Shown: piece by piece, positions 22,647 through 24,849 of the stretch
Numbering within the stretch: the stretch's first letter is position 1
How the letters are laid out: each line of letters begins with the position of its first letter
Assembly: GCA_900543105.1 (NCBI GenBank)
Contig: UQQA01000021.1
Span: 1 to 24,849 of the forward strand
Direction of reading: 5' to 3'
Length of the DNA: 24,849 nt
From: an uncultured Ruminococcus sp.
GTDB taxonomy: Bacteria; Bacillota; Clostridia; Oscillospirales; Ruminococcaceae
Program-made: the position numbers and the translations under genes
Notes under the pieces: generated by a model
Database searches by the model: none
What the model saw: the letters and a program-made list of their open reading frames with translations, nothing else
Told to the model about the DNA's origin: nothing

Positions 22647-23345
22647 TTAGAATGCGGAGAGGAAGAACATGAGAGCCTTCTTTACATTGCCCTCAACATG
22701 GAGTATGCCCTCTGCAAGAGCCTTGTAAACATCAAGCTTTCCGTCAAGGATCTTGTTAAAGGAATCAGCGTCAACTCTTACATATACATCGTAATCATTG
22801 TATCTGTAGGGCTCAACAGCAGGCTTTCCTGCTTCGCTGAGGTAAACATAGAATATCTCCCCTTCCGAACCGTTGAGTTCGAAGTTTACAGCGATAGGAT
22901 ACTTAACGAGATCGGTCTTGATAGCAGAGAACTTCTTCTTTGCCTTTGCAAGGGCTGTATCATAAGGTGAAGCCTTAGGAGCCTTAGGCGCTCTCGGAGC
23001 TTTTGCCTTGGGAGCTTTTTCTGCTGTCTTTGCGGCAGGCTTTTCAGCCTTTGCTGTTTTAGCGGCTGCCTTCTTTGCAGTAGCTTTCTTTTCGGCAGGC
23101 TTCTTTTCAGCCTTTTTCTCAGCAGGCTTCTTTTCTTCTGTATTCTTAGGAGCAGGAGCGGCAGCCTTTGCTTCAGCAGGCTTAACTTCGGCAGGCTTAA
23201 CTTCGGCAGGCTTTACCTCAGGCTTTACTTCAATGGGCTTTGCCTCTACAGCAGTCTTTGCTGCTTCGGTCTTGATAGTTTCAACAGTCTTTGCAGTATC
23301 GGTCTTCTTAACTTCGGAAGTGGTCTTCTTATCATTGTTTGCCAT
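22647..23345 (-). CDS. Histone H1-like Lys/Ala/Pro-rich protein with C-terminal SCP2-like domain
   Basis: A 232-residue protein from ATG 23345, behind GGAGGA; an ATG at 23363 in the same frame overlaps that site and is rejected. Residues about 5-130 are low-complexity, dominated by Lys, Ala, Pro and Glu with repeats such as KPAEV and AEKK, like bacterial histone H1-type tails. From about 131 the sequence becomes ordered and resembles the SCP2 sterol-carrier fold (VYVRVDADSFNKILDGKLD and LAEGILHVEGNVKKALMF, in parts), which usually binds lipids in a hydrophobic tunnel. No signal peptide or membrane segment is seen. It is monocistronic with a consensus promoter and terminator. Function unknown; nucleic acid binding by the tail and lipid binding by the domain are inferences. 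Confidence 0.82.
   Translation of the reverse strand: MANNDKKTTSEVKKTDTAKTVETIKTEAAKTAVEAKPIEVKPEVKPAEVKPAEVKPAEAKAAAPAPKNTEEKKPAEKKAEKKPAEKKATAKKAAAKTAKAEKPAAKTAEKAPKAKAPRAPKAPKASPYDTALAKAKKKFSAIKTDLVKYPIAVNFELNGSEGEIFYVYLSEAGKPAVEPYRYNDYDVYVRVDADSFNKILDGKLDVYKALAEGILHVEGNVKKALMFFLSAF
23176..23220. repeat. 15-bp in-frame tandem repeat, three units
   Basis: Two identical 15-base units (GCAGGCTTAACTTCG) and a third variant lie within the Lys/Ala/Pro-rich part of the SCP2-like gene and encode KPAEV repeats. Slippage here would change tail length without frameshift. Confidence 0.8.
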
Positions 23346-23427
23346 AATGATTCCTCCATACAATTTCTGATACAGGCGTTTTATCGCCGTATAAAAACTT
23401 TAAAACTTAAAAAATTGCTTGAACTGT

Positions 23428-23460
23428 GTTCCCTGCATTACATATAGTACACTTGGGAAC
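23428..23460 (-). promoter_or_regulatory. Inverted repeat in the SCP2-like gene leader
   Basis: GTTCCC (23428-23433) and GGGAAC (23455-23460) could pair at the very 5' end of the predicted mRNA, with a 21-base AT-rich loop. It might protect the mRNA 5' end or be a protein-binding site. Support is weak. Confidence 0.3.
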
Positions 23461-23473
23461 TTTAACTGTGATA

Positions 23474-23502
23474 ATTATATATCTTATTTTCGGAAAAGTC
23501 AA
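23474..23502 (-). promoter_or_regulatory. Consensus sigma-A promoter of the SCP2-like gene
   Basis: On the minus strand TTGACT (23497-23502), a 17-base spacer and TATAAT (23474-23479) form a near-perfect promoter. The leader to ATG 23345 would be about 120 bases. Apart from this, the inverted repeat at 23428-23460 and the weak hairpin at 23606-23624, the gap 23346-23623 shows nothing. Confidence 0.87.
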
Positions 23503-23590
23503 TATTTTATGAAAATTATCTAAAAAAAGCCTAAAAATTTGGTAAATCATATCCTTTGATTATAGCAATATGACAGCTTTTGCTCAAAAA

Positions 23591-23624
23591 ATATATGCAA
23601 AATGCATTTAACGCGCCGTTAAAT
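23591..23624 (-). terminator. Weak terminator after the FakA-C-like gene
   Basis: ATTTAACG (23606-23613) and CGTTAAAT (23617-23624) form an 8-bp stem starting at the stop codon itself, followed on the minus strand by a T-rich stretch that includes TTTTTT. A second small palindrome (ATGCAAAATGCAT) lies just beyond. The stem is AT-rich and short. Confidence 0.45.
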
Positions 23625-23875
23625 CAGCCTTTAAGCCCTCTTGACTGCCTGTCCATATCCTCAACGACGATATCATATATCTCGCCGAGCGTTGCGCAGT
23701 ATTCAAGGACTTTCCACGGCTCGTTGGTGTGGTAGTGTATCTTGATAAGCTCCTCATCGCCAACTGCGAGCAGACTGTCGCCGATAAAATTTTCACGGAA
23801 GTATTCGTCGATCTTATCCTCGTCAAGGTCTGTGCCCTCGATAAGGAGCTGTGTATCATAGCGGTATTCTATCAT
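23624..23875 (-). CDS. Stand-alone FakA/DAK C-terminal-type domain protein
   Basis: An 83-residue protein from ATG 23875. Its pattern, DSLLAVGDEELIKIHYHTNEPWKVLEY then GEIYDIVVEDM (in parts), is that of the C-terminal domain of fatty acid kinase FakA/YloV, a protein of about 550 residues whose N-terminal DhaL part binds ATP. Here the kinase part is missing, so this cannot be an active kinase by itself. Small proteins like this are sometimes annotated as 'kinase to dihydroxyacetone kinase'. The frame is open upstream to 23971, but that region lies inside the DHH gene and is not conserved in kind. It begins 17 bases after the DHH gene stop, so both are one operon. Function unknown; binding to a FakB-like or other partner is an inference. 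Confidence 0.78.
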   Translation of the reverse strand: MIEYRYDTQLLIEGTDLDEDKIDEYFRENFIGDSLLAVGDEELIKIHYHTNEPWKVLEYCATLGEIYDIVVEDMDRQSRGLKG

Positions 23876-23892
23876 TTTTATATAGTGTCCTC

Positions 23893-24813
23893 TCAATCCT
23901 TTACGCCGTTGACAAGCTCGTCGAGCATCTTCGGAAGCTCGGTATCCATATTCGCATCGCTGAACTGGCACGTTCCGACAGCCTTGTGTCCGCCGCCGCC
24001 GTATTTGAGCATAAGATGTCCGACATCAACGTTTGATGTTCTGTTAAGTATCGAGTAGCCGACAGCAGCACTGCAGCCTGCGCCTCCCTTGCCGTTTACT
24101 ATCCAAGCGGAGATATTCTGCTCGGGATAAAGGCTGTAGATAAGGAATCTGTTGCCCGAATAGATAGGGTCAACGCCGCGGAGGTCGGAAATGATAACGT
24201 CCTTTTCAACATGTGTGTGAGCCTTTACCATTTCGATGAATTTCTCGGTCTGCTCGTTGTAAACTTCGATACGCTCCCTGACATCGGGGAGTGCGAGTAT
24301 CTCTTCCGTGTTCATCGTGCGGCAGCAGTCGATGAGCTTTTCCATAAGCTGATAGTTTGAAATTGTGAAGTTTCTCCATCTTCCAAGACCTGTTCTCGGA
24401 TCCATAAGGAAGCCGATAAGTATCCAGCCCTCGGGGTGAAGAATCTCTTCCTTTGTAAGATGTCCGCTGTCAACCTTATCAACAGCTTCCATCATCTCAT
24501 CATAGTGCGAGAAACGTTCCTCGCCGCCGTAGTAATCATAGATGATACGTGCACAGGAGGGTGTAAGTCTGCTTTCGCCGACGAATTTTCCCTCGAGCTG
24601 ATTTCTCTCAAATTCGCTGGAATGGTGGTCGAACCAAAGTCCGCAGCCCTCAACGAATGGAACGTTTGCAAGGCAATCGTCCTTTGTGATCTCAACAAGT
24701 CCGTCCTGAAGATCCTTCGGGTGAACGAACTTCCAGCAATCGATAACTCCTACGTCCTTGAGCAATGCTCCGCAGGCAAGGCCGTCAAAATCCGAGCGTG
24801 TAACCAATCTCAT
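23893..24813 (-). CDS. DHH family phosphoesterase
   Basis: A 306-residue soluble protein of the DHH superfamily (related to exopolyphosphatase and RecJ-like phosphoesterases). Metal-site motifs are SDFDG (D8, D10), FDHH (D62-H64) and VDKVDSGH (about 111-118). The C-terminal GGGGH is at 272-276. It differs clearly from NrnA at 15714-16682: the first motif is RSDFDG rather than HASPDGD. The substrate, whether short RNA, nucleotide or polyphosphate, cannot be told from sequence. An AAGGAGAG site lies before ATG 24813. Its promoter is probably beyond the window edge. It is co-transcribed with the small FakA-C-like gene. Confidence 0.9.
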   Translation of the reverse strand: MRLVTRSDFDGLACGALLKDVGVIDCWKFVHPKDLQDGLVEITKDDCLANVPFVEGCGLWFDHHSSEFERNQLEGKFVGESRLTPSCARIIYDYYGGEERFSHYDEMMEAVDKVDSGHLTKEEILHPEGWILIGFLMDPRTGLGRWRNFTISNYQLMEKLIDCCRTMNTEEILALPDVRERIEVYNEQTEKFIEMVKAHTHVEKDVIISDLRGVDPIYSGNRFLIYSLYPEQNISAWIVNGKGGAGCSAAVGYSILNRTSNVDVGHLMLKYGGGGHKAVGTCQFSDANMDTELPKMLDELVNGVKD

Positions 24814-24849
24814 ATATTCAACTCTCCTTAAAAATATTCTAAAGATGAA

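Noticed and set aside
23876..23971. Longer start for the FakA-C-like gene
   Set aside because: The extra 32 residues lie inside the DHH gene in another frame, are Arg-rich and unlike the family, so ATG 23875 is preferred.

Overview
The window looks like a chromosomal core region of a low-to-mid GC Gram-positive gut anaerobe of the class Clostridia, most like Ruminococcus or another Oscillospiraceae member. This rests on the rimP-nusA-ylxR-ylxQ-infB-rbfA-nrnA-truB-ribF gene order, strong AGGAGG-type ribosome binding sites, sigma-A-like promoters, and several protein types I associate with that group (a LacI-sensor/GGDEF fusion, a short conserved 95-residue protein). The species assignment is inference. 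No tRNA, rRNA, CRISPR array, transposase or phage gene was seen.

Layout. (1) Bases 1-4545, plus strand: a three-gene operon of a MoxR-type AAA ATPase, a DUF58 protein and a membrane transglutaminase-like protein, ending in a long inverted-repeat terminator. (2) Bases 4546-4785: a convergent spacer with the terminator, a degenerate interspersed-repeat-like segment and a 7-bp tandem repeat. (3) Bases 4786-7206, minus strand: a cytosolic periplasmic-binding-protein-like/GGDEF fusion and a 95-aa conserved hypothetical gene with its own consensus promoter and terminator. (4) Bases 7417-12210, minus: a Gld-type ABC exporter operon (ATPase, permease, GldG-like protein, DUF4340 protein), tightly overlapped and ended by a strong terminator. 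(5) Bases 12371-22268, minus: the translation/transcription-factor cluster rimP, nusA, ylxR, ylxQ, infB, then a repeat element, then rbfA, nrnA, truB, ribF and gltX. (6) Bases 22647-24813, minus: a lysine/alanine-rich histone-H1-like protein fused to an SCP2-like domain, a free-standing FakA C-terminal-type domain, and a DHH phosphoesterase.

How the parts relate. Region 5 is the classical ribosome-maturation and elongation-control operon (RimP, NusA, IF2 and RbfA, with NrnA, TruB and RibF), here followed by gltX. It is decorated in an unusual way. One copy of a palindromic, MITE-like element (about 165-198 bp) lies in the leader upstream of rimP. A second, inverted copy lies 5 bp after the infB stop, inside the operon. 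The predicted rimP promoter is followed almost at once by an intrinsic-terminator-shaped hairpin, so the operon appears to begin with an attenuator.

Most notable points: the predicted attenuator in the nusA operon leader; the inverted pair of palindromic elements bracketing rimP-infB; a ribF gene with no canonical start codon at its conserved N-terminus (ATT proposed); the H1-like/SCP2 fusion; the stand-alone FakA-C domain next to a DHH phosphoesterase; and the sensor-GGDEF fusion lacking an inhibitory site. I found no clear evidence of a wholly new defence or mobile system. The surprises are regulatory and architectural.
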